Of a stretch of 51,334 nt of DNA, positions 8,645 through 17,579 are shown piece by piece; the stretch's first letter is position 1; each line of letters starts with the position of its first letter. Origin of the DNA: SIG622 sp045604705 (GTDB lineage: Bacteria; Bacillota; Clostridia; Oscillospirales; CAG-382); NCBI GenBank assembly GCA_045604705.1, contig JAZUOO010000046.1, positions 1 through 51,334 on the forward strand, in the 5' to 3' direction. Both the position numbers and the translations under genes were made by a program. Under the pieces are notes generated by a model. The model searched no databases and was not told the origin of the DNA. It was given only the letters and a program-made list of their open reading frames with translations.

Positions 8645-9520
8645 ATGACTTCGGATAACAGACCTGTCGGCATCTTTGATTCGGGTCTCGGCGGGCTTAC
8701 CTCCGTCAGGGCTCTGGAACAGTATCTGCCCAATGAAAATATCATCTATTTCGGCGATACCGGCAGAGTCCCCTACGGCACAAGATCCAATGAGACCATT
8801 ATCAAATATTCCATGGATGACCTCGCGTTCCTTGTGCGGCAAGGTGTTAAGGCTGTGCTTGTTGCCTGCGGTACGGTCAGCTCCATTGCACTGCATACCC
8901 TTTCGGGAATGACGGATATTCCCGTTGTCGGCGTTGTCGGCCCGGCTTGCGAAAATGCCTGCAGGGACGCTATGGAATGTAAATTCGGTATCGCCGGAAA
9001 TATCGCTGTGCTGGGAACTCAGGCAACTGCGAAAAACGGTGCTTATACCGCTGAAATAAATAAGATAGCCCCGAACTTTAAAGTCATGACGGTTGCCTGC
9101 CCGATGTTTGTTCCCCTTGCGGAAAACGGATATATCTCACAGGGTAACAGCATCACCGTTGAGATTGCAAAGGAATATATTGGTACGCTCTGTGAATTTC
9201 GCCCGGCAAGCATTATTCTCGGATGTACCCATTACCCGATACTTCGACCGAATATTGAGATTGCCTGCAGACAGATTCTCGGGTATGTGCCTAAGATTAC
9301 CGATGCCGGTGCCTGTGCTGCAAGAAGTGTGAGTAGTATGCTCCGTGAGGGAGGAAGTCTTTGTGCAAGTCGGGAGGCGGGCTATCCGAAATTCTACGTC
9401 AGCGATGAGATACGCAACTTCACTAAGATAGCCTCGGCATTCCTCGGAAGAAGCATTGAAAACGTTTCAAGAATCAACATAACCGAACAAAAGCCGGAAG
9501 AGGTTCTCCGTAATATTTGA
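8645..9520 (+). CDS. murI: Glutamate racemase
   Basis: Makes D-glutamate for peptidoglycan stem peptides. The ATG at 8645 follows GGAAAGGAAC, and an upstream in-frame ATG at 8591 is not preceded by a site. The 291-residue protein has the FDSGLGG opening (10-16), the first catalytic Cys at 75 and the second at 194 in LGCTHYPIL. The first motif reads ACGTVSS where most racemases have ACNTASA, so Asn is replaced by Gly next to the catalytic Cys; the rest is typical. It heads a rightward run of seven genes. Confidence 0.93.
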   Translation: MTSDNRPVGIFDSGLGGLTSVRALEQYLPNENIIYFGDTGRVPYGTRSNETIIKYSMDDLAFLVRQGVKAVLVACGTVSSIALHTLSGMTDIPVVGVVGPACENACRDAMECKFGIAGNIAVLGTQATAKNGAYTAEINKIAPNFKVMTVACPMFVPLAENGYISQGNSITVEIAKEYIGTLCEFRPASIILGCTHYPILRPNIEIACRQILGYVPKITDAGACAARSVSSMLREGGSLCASREAGYPKFYVSDEIRNFTKIASAFLGRSIENVSRINITEQKPEEVLRNI

Positions 9521-9551
9521 ACCTTTTTGTGACTAAACAGAGGATTTACAA

Positions 9552-10373
9552 ATGACAGAAGAAAATAAGGACAGACCGCAAAACGCTTTCGGGTTTACAG
9601 AGGGCAAGACGTATGGTCAGTCGTCCGACATACCATGCAGTAGAAACAGTATCGGGACTTACACGAATCTCTATGCCTTATATAAGGTAACGCAGGCCCG
9701 TGAGCCCATCCTTGCCGAGCATAGTAAATTTGACAATGTCCTGATGGGGAACCCGACACCAACCAACGACCCGGATGCCGCTTTTGATTACAGGTACTAT
9801 AAAAACTCAATTCTGAGATTTAGCAAATACTTTAAAAGAATGCGTGAACTCGGCGACAGGGAAAAGGTTTATTACAAAACAGGCTTCTATCCCAAAAGGT
9901 ACTGCGAACCAAACAGGCAGAATCTCGAATACAGTGAAACCGTTACGGAAGCAACTGTGGATATATGCGATGAATACAAGCATATTGCTCTGTGCAGCGG
10001 TCCCGAATTTTATCTCTACAAAAATGGCTCCATTCTGCTTCTTGGTGCAGACAGCCTTAATCCGGAGCTTTTCCTTGTGCGGGACAGCTTTGTGTCAGCC
10101 ATGGATATGCCGATGGGAGATATGCTTATTTCCAAAGGTATGTTCCCGGATATTTTCAACTACACTGCAAGACTTGTGGACTATGAGGACTGTATAATTG
10201 ACGGAACGGGTACTCTGAACATAAAATATGAAACCTCATGCGGAGGAAATCTTCTTGGAATCATAAACATTGACATTATCATTACAAAACAAAAGAGTCA
10301 CGATGAGCTTACTCGATATATCGGTGAAAGAGTGATTCCGATAGAATATGTCGAAGAAGACACGACAGAATGA
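9552..10373 (+). CDS. Conserved-looking cytoplasmic protein of unknown function
   Basis: 273 residues with no signal peptide or membrane segment. Ribosome binding site CAGAGGA lies upstream of the ATG, 31 bases after murI. The N-terminal half is rich in Tyr, Arg and Lys, with a PTPTNDPDAAFDYRYYKNS stretch. The C-terminal half looks beta-rich, ending in a repeated Ile/Asp segment (LGIINIDIIITKQKS). I do not recognise a family. Its place between murI and a secreted S41 protease hints at an envelope-related role, but this is only context. Confidence 0.7.
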   Translation: MTEENKDRPQNAFGFTEGKTYGQSSDIPCSRNSIGTYTNLYALYKVTQAREPILAEHSKFDNVLMGNPTPTNDPDAAFDYRYYKNSILRFSKYFKRMRELGDREKVYYKTGFYPKRYCEPNRQNLEYSETVTEATVDICDEYKHIALCSGPEFYLYKNGSILLLGADSLNPELFLVRDSFVSAMDMPMGDMLISKGMFPDIFNYTARLVDYEDCIIDGTGTLNIKYETSCGGNLLGIINIDIIITKQKSHDELTRYIGERVIPIEYVEEDTTE

Positions 10374-10458
10374 CGCATTGATATAAAAGAAAATGAAACG
10401 AAAGCAATAAGGGAGTGATTTCCCAAAGCTTCCGCATACAAACGAAAGGACGGTAAAA

Positions 10459-12390
10459 ATGAAAAAAATCCTCACACGAATCCTCTGCGGTCTTATTTGT
10501 GCGGCAACCATCTTTGGCAATACTGCGGTTTTTGCTGCGGAGACGACCGCAAACGTTCAGGAAGCACAGACACAGACAGAAACGGAAAACAAAGAAGCGG
10601 AAAAGACGGAAACGGAAGAAAAAACGGGGCTTCGCTATAATCCCAATTCACGGTATCCCGTATATTCCGGTTATGTTCCCGATTATTCAATTTACGAAAG
10701 CTATCAGTATGATCTTTTCATGGATTTGCTTCGCCTTTACACGGATACTCACCTTTTTGAGTTCACCGAAGCTCAGGCTGCAGAAGCATTTCTTATGAAG
10801 CTCATGCAGGAAAACCCCGACCTTATGAAGCTGTTTATGGATACACTTCTCACAACAATGGATCCTTACAGCGGATACTACGAAGCGGGTACGGGACTTG
10901 CAAGTGACGGCTCTTCAACAGGTTACGGTGTGAGATTCGCCGATGAAACCAACGGAAGTATAATAACCATGGGACTTAAAACTCCGGGCCTGTATATTTC
11001 CGATGTGGTAAAGGGCTCACCTGCCGAAAAAGCGGGAATTCTCGTGGGAGACAGAATAGTAAGCGTTGAGGGAATAAGCCTTGACGGAGTTACCCTTGAA
11101 GGTGCATCCTACCTTTTGAAGTCGTTGCCGTATGTTGAAAAGGAGCAATTTGACGAGCAGGGTAACAGCCTGGGTATTCCTAACGAGCCTGAATTTATTA
11201 TAACAGACGAAAAGACGGGAAGAAAAGCATATCCTATTCACCTTGAAATAGAAAGAAAGGGCACAATTATCCCGATAAAGATGGTAAAGGAAAGGGTTAT
11301 ATACTCGGATATTATATACGAAAGAGCTGCCGACAGATCCTATTCCTACATACAGATAGCGTCCTTCAGCTCCAACACCGTCAAGGATGATTTCAGGGCT
11401 GCACTGGAAAAAGCAAAGAAAGAGAGTAACGGAAATCTCCTTATTGATCTGCGTGACAATGCCGGAGGAAGCCTTGAAGCGGCGATAGCAATGGCGGATA
11501 TGCTTATCCCCGAAAAGGGTAGAGTTATGTGCTATTTCAACTCAAGAGGTGTGGAAAAGCCCGAAGCGATATACTCCACGGAAGTAGGCTATAAGTTCGA
11601 CAAAATAACCATCCTTGTAAATGAATATACCGCAAGTGCCGCTGAGCTTTTCGCAATGACTCTCAGCTATAACAGCGGGGCGACACTCGTGGGTACAACC
11701 ACCTACGGAAAAGCTGTGGGACAGCAGGCATACAACTTTGTAGGCGGCGATATGTTTACAATAACAGCCATGGAAATCCTTGATCCCTTAAAAAGATCCT
11801 ACCACAACATAGGTATCACTCCGGACGTTGAAGTAGATATTTTTATGAAGAAATACAATTTCCCAAAAGATGTAAATGAGTTCCTGTTCCTACCCAACAG
11901 CACTATTGAGGATAAATCTCCCACAGCAGTTGAGGGTGCACAGCTTCCCTGCGTTACATTTACAATCGGCGAAGAATCGGAAAACCACCTAGCAATGGAA
12001 ATGCGACTTGAAATACTTGGCTTTCTGCGTCCGGAATATGTAGACGGAAAGGTGGACGAAGCGACAATTGCCGCAATAAAGTCCTACGAGACATACGCCC
12101 ACAGTGAACCTCACGGTATTCTTGACGAGAGTGAAGTAAAAATCATAAACTCCATGTCGGAAAAATACAAGAACCGATATTATACCTATGACTCACAGTT
12201 TGAGGTAGCGATAATGACCTTCAGCTCAAGATCCCAGGCAAAACGCAGAGCAAAGGAATTGCTCACAGCTCACAATAAGGTCCAAAAGGACTACGAAGCA
12301 TATATCAAAGCAGAGGAAGAACGTATAAAGCAGGAAGAGCTTGAAGAAAGAAAAAAAGCGGAAGCTGAAAAGCAGGAAGCGGCAAGTTAA
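10459..12390 (+). CDS. C-terminal processing peptidase (S41, CtpA-like) with PDZ and peptidoglycan-binding-like region
   Basis: Secreted or membrane-tethered serine protease of 643 residues, start supported by CGAAAGGACGG. Signal peptide about 1-27, then a Glu/Thr/Lys-rich linker (30-57). PDZ domain about 160-275, with GLYISDVVKGSPAEKAGI. The S41 core about 280-470 has LRDNAGGSLE and a Ser-Lys pair: Ser393 in YTASAAEL and Lys418 in TTYGKAVGQ. A PGB_1-like helical region follows at about 500-560. The tail is a charged helix (EERIKQEELEERKKAEAEKQ). Family members trim secreted proteins or regulate spore and envelope development. The active-site context TASAAE differs slightly from the common SASASE. 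Confidence 0.88.
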   Translation: MKKILTRILCGLICAATIFGNTAVFAAETTANVQEAQTQTETENKEAEKTETEEKTGLRYNPNSRYPVYSGYVPDYSIYESYQYDLFMDLLRLYTDTHLFEFTEAQAAEAFLMKLMQENPDLMKLFMDTLLTTMDPYSGYYEAGTGLASDGSSTGYGVRFADETNGSIITMGLKTPGLYISDVVKGSPAEKAGILVGDRIVSVEGISLDGVTLEGASYLLKSLPYVEKEQFDEQGNSLGIPNEPEFIITDEKTGRKAYPIHLEIERKGTIIPIKMVKERVIYSDIIYERAADRSYSYIQIASFSSNTVKDDFRAALEKAKKESNGNLLIDLRDNAGGSLEAAIAMADMLIPEKGRVMCYFNSRGVEKPEAIYSTEVGYKFDKITILVNEYTASAAELFAMTLSYNSGATLVGTTTYGKAVGQQAYNFVGGDMFTITAMEILDPLKRSYHNIGITPDVEVDIFMKKYNFPKDVNEFLFLPNSTIEDKSPTAVEGAQLPCVTFTIGEESENHLAMEMRLEILGFLRPEYVDGKVDEATIAAIKSYETYAHSEPHGILDESEVKIINSMSEKYKNRYYTYDSQFEVAIMTFSSRSQAKRRAKELLTAHNKVQKDYEAYIKAEEERIKQEELEERKKAEAEKQEAAS

Positions 12391-12544
12391 GCACCTGCAG
12401 GGCGATACGGAATTAAGATAATACAACAATCAATAACCAAAGCGCAAAATCCGCAAGTTTGAAGTTTATAAAACCCAACGCAGAGAGTAACAAATCAGCA
12501 GAAACCCGAAAACCCAACAAATCATTTTAAGAAGAGGAAAAAAC

Positions 12545-15115
12545 ATGAGTGACATTAACAACAATGAAAACTACGGTGAAATAGATACCGCCGAGTACCA
12601 CAAGAATGACAAAATAGTTGACGTTGAAATCTCACGCGAGGTGAAAACTTCCTTTATTGACTATGCCATGTCAGTTATCGTGGACAGAGCACTTCCGGAT
12701 GTTCGAGACGGTCTGAAGCCTGTTCACAGAAGAATACTTTACTCCATGTATGAGGACGGACTTACTTATAATAAGCCTTTTAGAAAATCCGCAACCACAG
12801 TCGGTAATGTGCTGGGTCACTACCATCCCCACGGAGACGCTTCCGTTTACGACGCCATGGTAAGACTTGCACAGCCTTTCTCACTACGTTATCCCCTTGT
12901 TGAGGGACACGGTAACTTCGGTAATATAGACGGTGACGGTGCGGCTGCTTACCGTTATACCGAAGCAAGACTTGCGAAGATGGCTGAGGAAATGGTGACA
13001 GACCTTGACAAAGATGTGGTTGATTTCATGCCAAACTTCGACAACAAGCAGAAGGAGCCTACAGTTCTTCCCTCAAGATTCCCGAATCTTCTGGTAAACG
13101 GCTCTGTCGGTATCGCGGTTGGTATGGCGACAAACATTCCTCCGCACAATCTCAATGAGGTTATTGACGGTGTTATCCACCTTATTGAAAACCCGGAAGC
13201 TGATATTCTTGAGCTTATGAATTTTGTCAAAGGGCCCGACTTCCCGACAGGCGGTACTATCTACGGTCTTAACGGTATTTACGAGGCTTATATGACGGGT
13301 AGAGGCAAGATTCCTGTTCGTGCCAAGTGTGAACTTGAGGAAAAGAAAGGTAAAACCTCCATTATAGTTACGGAAATACCCTATATGCAGAGAAAGAGTG
13401 CCCTTGTTATGGCGATTGCCGACCTTGTTAAGGACAAGAAAATAGAGGGCATTACCGACATCAACGATATTTCGGATATGAGAAACGGTACAAAGGTGGT
13501 AATAAGCCTTCGCCGTGACGCAAATCCTCAGCTTGTTTTAAACCAACTTTACAAGTACAGCCCGCTTCAGGACACCTTTGCTGTCAATATGCTTGCTCTT
13601 GTGGGCGGTGAGCCTAAGGTTTTAAACCTCAAGCAAATGCTCAAACACTACCTTGACCACCAAATCGAAGTAGTTACAAGAAGACTTCGCTATGACCTTG
13701 AAAAGGCTCAGAAGCGTTTGCACATACTGGAAGGCTTGAAGATTGCCATTGACAATATTGAAGAGGTTATAAAGATAATTCGAGCTTCAAAGTCAATTCC
13801 TGATGCAAGGGCAGCTCTTATTGAAAGATTTGAGCTTTCGGAAATCCAGGCTCAGGAAATTGTTCAGATGCCTCTCGGACGACTTTCGGGACTTGAAATT
13901 GATAAGCTTCTTGAAGAAATGGAAAATCTCAGAAAGAAAATCGCAGAGCTTATCGAAACTCTCGGCGACATCACAAAGATTGAAGCTATTGTTAAGGATG
14001 ACCTTCTTGAAATCAAGAGAAGATACGGCGATGAGAGAAGAACAAGAATCGAACAGGTTGAAAATGAAATCGTTATGGAAGACCTCATCGAACGCCGTGA
14101 CTGCGTGCTTACAATTTCCCACCAGGGCTACATCAAGAGAATGGACGCGGATACCTACAGTGCACAGAGACGAGGCGGCAGAGGCGTTATCGGTATGCAA
14201 ACCAAGGAAGAGGACTTTGTTGAGGATGTTATTATCGCCCACAGCCACGACTATCTGCTTATGTTCACAAGCTACGGCAGAATGTTCGTTAAAAAGGGCT
14301 ATGAAATTCCCGAATCAGGAAAGGCTTCAAAGGGTACAAATATTGTCAATATCATTGAAGTTGAAAAAGACGAAAAGCTCACCGCAAGCGTTTCTGTTAC
14401 GGAATTTGATGAAAACACATATCTTACGATGATAACAAAGAACGGTATCATCAAGAGAACATCCCTTTTCGCATATAAGAACTACCGCCGTGTAGGTCTT
14501 AATGCCATAAACCTTGACGAGGGCGACGAGCTTCTGTATGTTCTCAAAACTACGGGCGACTGCGATATTCTTGTTGCAACACACAACGGTCTTGTGGCAC
14601 GCTTTGGCGAGGAAAAGGCAAGAAGCATAGGCAGAACCGCAAGAGGCGTCAAAGCAATCGAGCTGCGTGAGGGCGATTTTGTTGTAGGTGCTGTGGCACT
14701 CAGTCCCAATGATACAAGAAATATTATTACAATTACCGAAAAGGGTCTTGGAAAACGTGCATCTGCGGAAGACTTCCCGATACACAACAGAGGCGGTAAG
14801 GGTGTTATAGGTCATAAGCTCACGGACAAGACAGGTAAGCTTTGCGGCATAGCGGCAGTAGGTAACGATGATGATATTATGCTTATCACAAGCGAGGGTG
14901 TAATTATCCGAATCCATACCGAGGATATTTCACTTCTTTCAAGAAATACCCAGGGTGTTAAGGTTATGAGAGTTGGCGAAAATGTATCCATCTTCGGTAT
15001 AACAGTAGTCAAGAAGGAAGAAGAAAAGCCTGAAGAAGAAACCGAGGGTGAGGATGAAACGGTTGTGGAAACACTTACTCCGCCTACTGTCGAGGAAAGT
15101 ATCGAAAACCCGTAA
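12545..15115 (+). CDS. gyrA: DNA gyrase subunit A
   Basis: Breakage-reunion subunit of the type IIA topoisomerase that introduces negative supercoils. 856 residues, start with AAGAAGAGGAAAA upstream. The catalytic Tyr is residue 138 in GAAAYRYTEARL. The C-terminal beta-pinwheel carries the GyrA box QRRGGRG, which separates it from ParC. The tail is acidic (EEEKPEEETEGEDE). In the quinolone pocket the sequence is HPHGDASVYD: position 99, equivalent to Ser83 of E. coli, is Ala, while the equivalent of Asp87 (103) is kept. gyrB is not in the window. The gene sits 154 bases behind the protease and 31 bases ahead of sfp. Confidence 0.96.
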   Translation: MSDINNNENYGEIDTAEYHKNDKIVDVEISREVKTSFIDYAMSVIVDRALPDVRDGLKPVHRRILYSMYEDGLTYNKPFRKSATTVGNVLGHYHPHGDASVYDAMVRLAQPFSLRYPLVEGHGNFGNIDGDGAAAYRYTEARLAKMAEEMVTDLDKDVVDFMPNFDNKQKEPTVLPSRFPNLLVNGSVGIAVGMATNIPPHNLNEVIDGVIHLIENPEADILELMNFVKGPDFPTGGTIYGLNGIYEAYMTGRGKIPVRAKCELEEKKGKTSIIVTEIPYMQRKSALVMAIADLVKDKKIEGITDINDISDMRNGTKVVISLRRDANPQLVLNQLYKYSPLQDTFAVNMLALVGGEPKVLNLKQMLKHYLDHQIEVVTRRLRYDLEKAQKRLHILEGLKIAIDNIEEVIKIIRASKSIPDARAALIERFELSEIQAQEIVQMPLGRLSGLEIDKLLEEMENLRKKIAELIETLGDITKIEAIVKDDLLEIKRRYGDERRTRIEQVENEIVMEDLIERRDCVLTISHQGYIKRMDADTYSAQRRGGRGVIGMQTKEEDFVEDVIIAHSHDYLLMFTSYGRMFVKKGYEIPESGKASKGTNIVNIIEVEKDEKLTASVSVTEFDENTYLTMITKNGIIKRTSLFAYKNYRRVGLNAINLDEGDELLYVLKTTGDCDILVATHNGLVARFGEEKARSIGRTARGVKAIELREGDFVVGAVALSPNDTRNIITITEKGLGKRASAEDFPIHNRGGKGVIGHKLTDKTGKLCGIAAVGNDDDIMLITSEGVIIRIHTEDISLLSRNTQGVKVMRVGENVSIFGITVVKKEEEKPEEETEGEDETVVETLTPPTVEESIENP

Positions 15116-15146
15116 AACAACATAAATCACACAAAATTACACAAAC

Positions 15147-15680
15147 ATGAACAATTTGAAGATATATGAATATCCGTACAGAAAAGACGCAAAAAACAGC
15201 GACAGAGAAATCCTGAAATCCGTAGAAAAATACCTTTCAAACAAAACAAGGATAGGCGAACAATGTTCGTCCCTACAGTCCGTGGGAATTACGAATCCAA
15301 TCCATAGGGATTCCCACGGCAAACCGCATATTGTCGGCATCGACGGTATCCATGTCAGCGTTGCACACGATAAAGACCTGTGTCTTGTTGCGGTTTCGGA
15401 TTGTAACATCGGTATCGACCTTGAAAGGGCGGACAGAAAGGTGAAAAAACCTGTATCCCTTGCAGAACGCTACTTCTGCGAGGACGAGATTAACTTTCTC
15501 GGCGAAAATCCAACATCCGAAGAATTTATAGATATGTGGGTAAAAAAGGAAGCTCTGTCAAAGCTTATCGGCAGGGGAGTGTCTTGTATGCGTGAAAAAA
15601 GTGTCTTTACAGAGGATATTGTATTTGAGAAAACAGACGGCTTTGACGGCTATATCGTATATTGTGTGCGGTATAAATAA
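15147..15680 (+). CDS. 4'-phosphopantetheinyl transferase (Sfp/AcpT superfamily)
   Basis: Moves phosphopantetheine from CoA to carrier proteins. 177 residues. The family's Mg2+ site is seen as IGIDLE (88-93) and the second motif as WVKKEALSKLIG (about 131-142); GKPHI (58-62) and HVSVAHDKD (69-77) fit the family's substrate-binding segments. The ATG at 15147 has no strong ribosome binding site (ACACAAACATG). Residues 35-57 are encoded by DNA resembling the window's intergenic palindromes and are probably a repeat-derived insertion. It is likely co-transcribed with gyrA and with the pantothenate transporter and kinase behind it. Confidence 0.85.
   Translation: MNNLKIYEYPYRKDAKNSDREILKSVEKYLSNKTRIGEQCSSLQSVGITNPIHRDSHGKPHIVGIDGIHVSVAHDKDLCLVAVSDCNIGIDLERADRKVKKPVSLAERYFCEDEINFLGENPTSEEFIDMWVKKEALSKLIGRGVSCMREKSVFTEDIVFEKTDGFDGYIVYCVRYK
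15255..15319 (-). repeat. Palindromic repeat lying inside the sfp coding sequence
   Basis: On the minus strand it ends GTAGGGACGAACA-TTGTTCGCC, matching the GTAGGGGCGA start of the intergenic elements. Next to it a perfect 10-base inverted repeat CCGTGGGAAT/ATTCCCACGG lies at 15280-15289 and 15310-15319. The reading frame stays open through the element (residues 35-57). Confidence 0.55.
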
Positions 15681-15733
15681 AATACTGTGCTGATATAAAA
15701 AAACAAAAGCAAAAAAGAAAGGTGTGGAAAATT

Positions 15734-16339
15734 ATGAATAACACGAAAAATTCAATTCTCAAACTGACTCAGCTTGCGGTACTCACCGCAGTAGTGTTTG
15801 CTTTTCAGATGTTGGGAAGTTTTATACATATAGGTCCTACAAGTATAAGCCTTGTTCTTATTCCGATAGTTATAGGTGCGATTATCCTTGGCCCGGGTGC
15901 AGGTGCGTTTCTCGGCTTTGTTTTCGGAGCTATAACATTTTGGGCAGGCGTTTCCGGAACTGACCCTTTTACAAACATACTTTTTGTATCACAGCCGATT
16001 GCCACCGCACTTATCTGTTTCGGCAAAGCCATAGCTGCAGGTGCGGCATCCGGATATGTATATAAGCTTGTGGAAAAGAAAAACAAGCTTGTTGCCGCAA
16101 TTCTTGCCTCTGCAACGGCTCCGATTGTAAATACCGGTATCTTTATACTCGGCGGACTTACTCTTGTTGCGGGCACTCTTGAAGCAAATTTTGTTTCGGG
16201 AACAACACTTATATATTTCCTTGTTATAGGCTGTGCAGGTATAAATTTCGTTGCGGAATTTTTGGTAAATCTTATCATTTCCCCTGCAATCCACTCCATA
16301 GTAAGAGCAGTTAAAAAAAGCACAAGATTTTATAATTGA
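15734..16339 (+). CDS. ECF transporter substrate-binding S component, probably pantothenate (PanT-like)
   Basis: 201-residue integral membrane protein of about six helices that would bind a vitamin and dock on the shared EcfAAT energising module, which is not in the window. ATG at 15734 has AGAAAGGTG upstream; GTG at 15722 overlaps that site and is less likely. Typical S-component features: helix 1 LTQLAVLTAVVFAFQML, Gly-rich loop LGPGAGAFLGFVFG and a helix with FGKAIAAGAASGYVYKL. Specificity for pantothenate is inferred from the type II pantothenate kinase directly downstream and sfp directly upstream, not from a binding motif. Biotin, riboflavin or another vitamin remains possible. Confidence 0.82.
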   Translation: MNNTKNSILKLTQLAVLTAVVFAFQMLGSFIHIGPTSISLVLIPIVIGAIILGPGAGAFLGFVFGAITFWAGVSGTDPFTNILFVSQPIATALICFGKAIAAGAASGYVYKLVEKKNKLVAAILASATAPIVNTGIFILGGLTLVAGTLEANFVSGTTLIYFLVIGCAGINFVAEFLVNLIISPAIHSIVRAVKKSTRFYN

Positions 16340-16358
16340 TTGGCAATTATTAAAGCCC

Positions 16359-16541
16359 CGACAAACGAGCTTGCGAGTTTGTCGAATATAAAAGTTTTGT
16401 CTCGCTTTTTCAAAAGCGAGCCGTCGGAGACCTCACGTGAAAAGCGGTGAGCCGTCGGAGACCTCCCGCAAAAAAAGCGGTGAGTGGTTGGAGACCTCCC
16501 GCAAAAAGCGGGAGCGGTCGGAGACTTCTGGTAAAAAAAGG
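16359..16541 (+). repeat. Array of hairpins with four ~31-bp tandem repeats before coaW
   Basis: CGACAAAC/GTTTGTCG forms one stem (16359-16384) and CTCGCTTTT/AAAAGCGAG a second (16401-16420). Four repeats then start GAGCCGTCGGAGACCTC or variants, at 16418, 16449, 16482 and 16512. Each ends in A-rich AAAAAGCGG, so each unit plus the next GAG can form CTCCCGC-A5-GCGGGAG-like stems. The array ends 9 bases before the coaW start; the final unit contributes AAAAAAAGG as the ribosome binding site. Confidence 0.75.
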
Positions 16542-16549
16542 AAAAAAGT

Positions 16550-17371
16550 ATGAAAAAAATAATTATAGGAATAGACGTTGGCGGCAGCACCACAAAAATA
16601 GTGGGCTTTCGTGACGGAGAAATGATAACCCCCACCTTTGTAAAGGCGGGTGACCCGATTGCTTCGGCGTACGGTGCATTCGGAAAGTTTACGTCCGAGA
16701 ATGAGATAAAGCTTTCGGATATTGAAAAGATAATGATGACGGGCGTTGGCTCTACCTATATCGGGAACAATCTCTACGGTATTCCCGCAATACACAAAAC
16801 CGAATTTGACTGCGTGGGACTTGGCGGACTATATCTGTCGGGACTTTCCGAAGCAATTATCGGAAGCCTTGGAACGGGTACGGCGATGGTACACGCAATA
16901 AAAGACGGAGAAATTGAATATCTTGGCGGAACAGGTGTCGGCGGAGGAACTCTTATCGGGCTTTCAAAGAAGATGCTAGGTGTCTCAAATGTTGATAATC
17001 TTGTTGAGCTTGCTTCGGAGGGTGACCTTGGAAATGTCGACCTTCGTATATCGGATATTACAAGTCACGAAATGCATCCCGGTCTTCCTGACTTTATGAC
17101 GGCTGCAAACTTCGGGAAGCTGTCGGATGTGGCACACAAAGCGGATGTGGCTCTCGGTGTAATCAACCTTGTTTTTGAGTCTGTCGGAGTTCTGGCAGTA
17201 TTTTCCGCAAGGCGTTTCGGCATAAGGGATATTGTTCTTACGGGTAATCTTACCACAATACCGCAGTCTGAGAAAATATTTGAAAATCTTTCCCAAATGT
17301 TCCAGGTGAATATTCTTATTCCCGAAAATGCACAGTACGGTACCGTAATCGGTGCGGCACTGTCGGGATGA
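16550..17371 (+). CDS. coaW: Type II pantothenate kinase
   Basis: Phosphorylates pantothenate, the first step of CoA synthesis. The 273-residue length and ASKHA-fold motifs match the staphylococcal/eukaryal-like type II family: DVGGSTTKIVG at 9-19 binds phosphate, SLGTGTAM and GGTGVGGGT follow, and TGNLTTIPQ plus GTVIGAALSG complete the ATP site. Type II enzymes are generally not feedback-inhibited by CoA. Ribosome binding site AAAAAAAGG lies within the last unit of the hairpin array. Together with the ECF S component and sfp it suggests a pantothenate uptake and use unit. Confidence 0.9.
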   Translation: MKKIIIGIDVGGSTTKIVGFRDGEMITPTFVKAGDPIASAYGAFGKFTSENEIKLSDIEKIMMTGVGSTYIGNNLYGIPAIHKTEFDCVGLGGLYLSGLSEAIIGSLGTGTAMVHAIKDGEIEYLGGTGVGGGTLIGLSKKMLGVSNVDNLVELASEGDLGNVDLRISDITSHEMHPGLPDFMTAANFGKLSDVAHKADVALGVINLVFESVGVLAVFSARRFGIRDIVLTGNLTTIPQSEKIFENLSQMFQVNILIPENAQYGTVIGAALSG

Positions 17372-17423
17372 AGCTGTGATTTTTATAAAGTTGTACTTTA
17401 AAATATCATCGCTGTAACAGGTG

Positions 17424-17442
17424 TTGTACCGTCGGGGTACAA
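17424..17442 (+). other. Hairpin after coaW
   Basis: TTGTACC-GTCGG-GGTACAA, perfect 7-bp stem followed by AAAAA. It lies 24 bases before the terminator and may protect the 3' end. Confidence 0.5.
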
Positions 17443-17465
17443 AAATTGAATATAACCGTAAATCT

Positions 17466-17493
17466 GCCTTCCGTTTTGCGCGGAGGGCTTTTT
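17466..17493 (+). terminator. Rho-independent terminator of the murI-coaW run
   Basis: GCCTTCCG pairs with CGGAGGGC (one G-U) around TTTTGCG, followed by TTTTT. Confidence 0.85.
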
Positions 17494-17579
17494 GATTAAA
17501 AATGTTTTTGTAAATTACAATTGCTTGTTTTCTTTGGGGTTGTCATGCTTTAATTTGACCGATTATGATTTTTATTGGC

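Noticed and set aside
16418..16541. CRISPR-like repeats
   Set aside because: Repeats are contiguous without unique spacers and are themselves hairpin units; no cas genes nearby.
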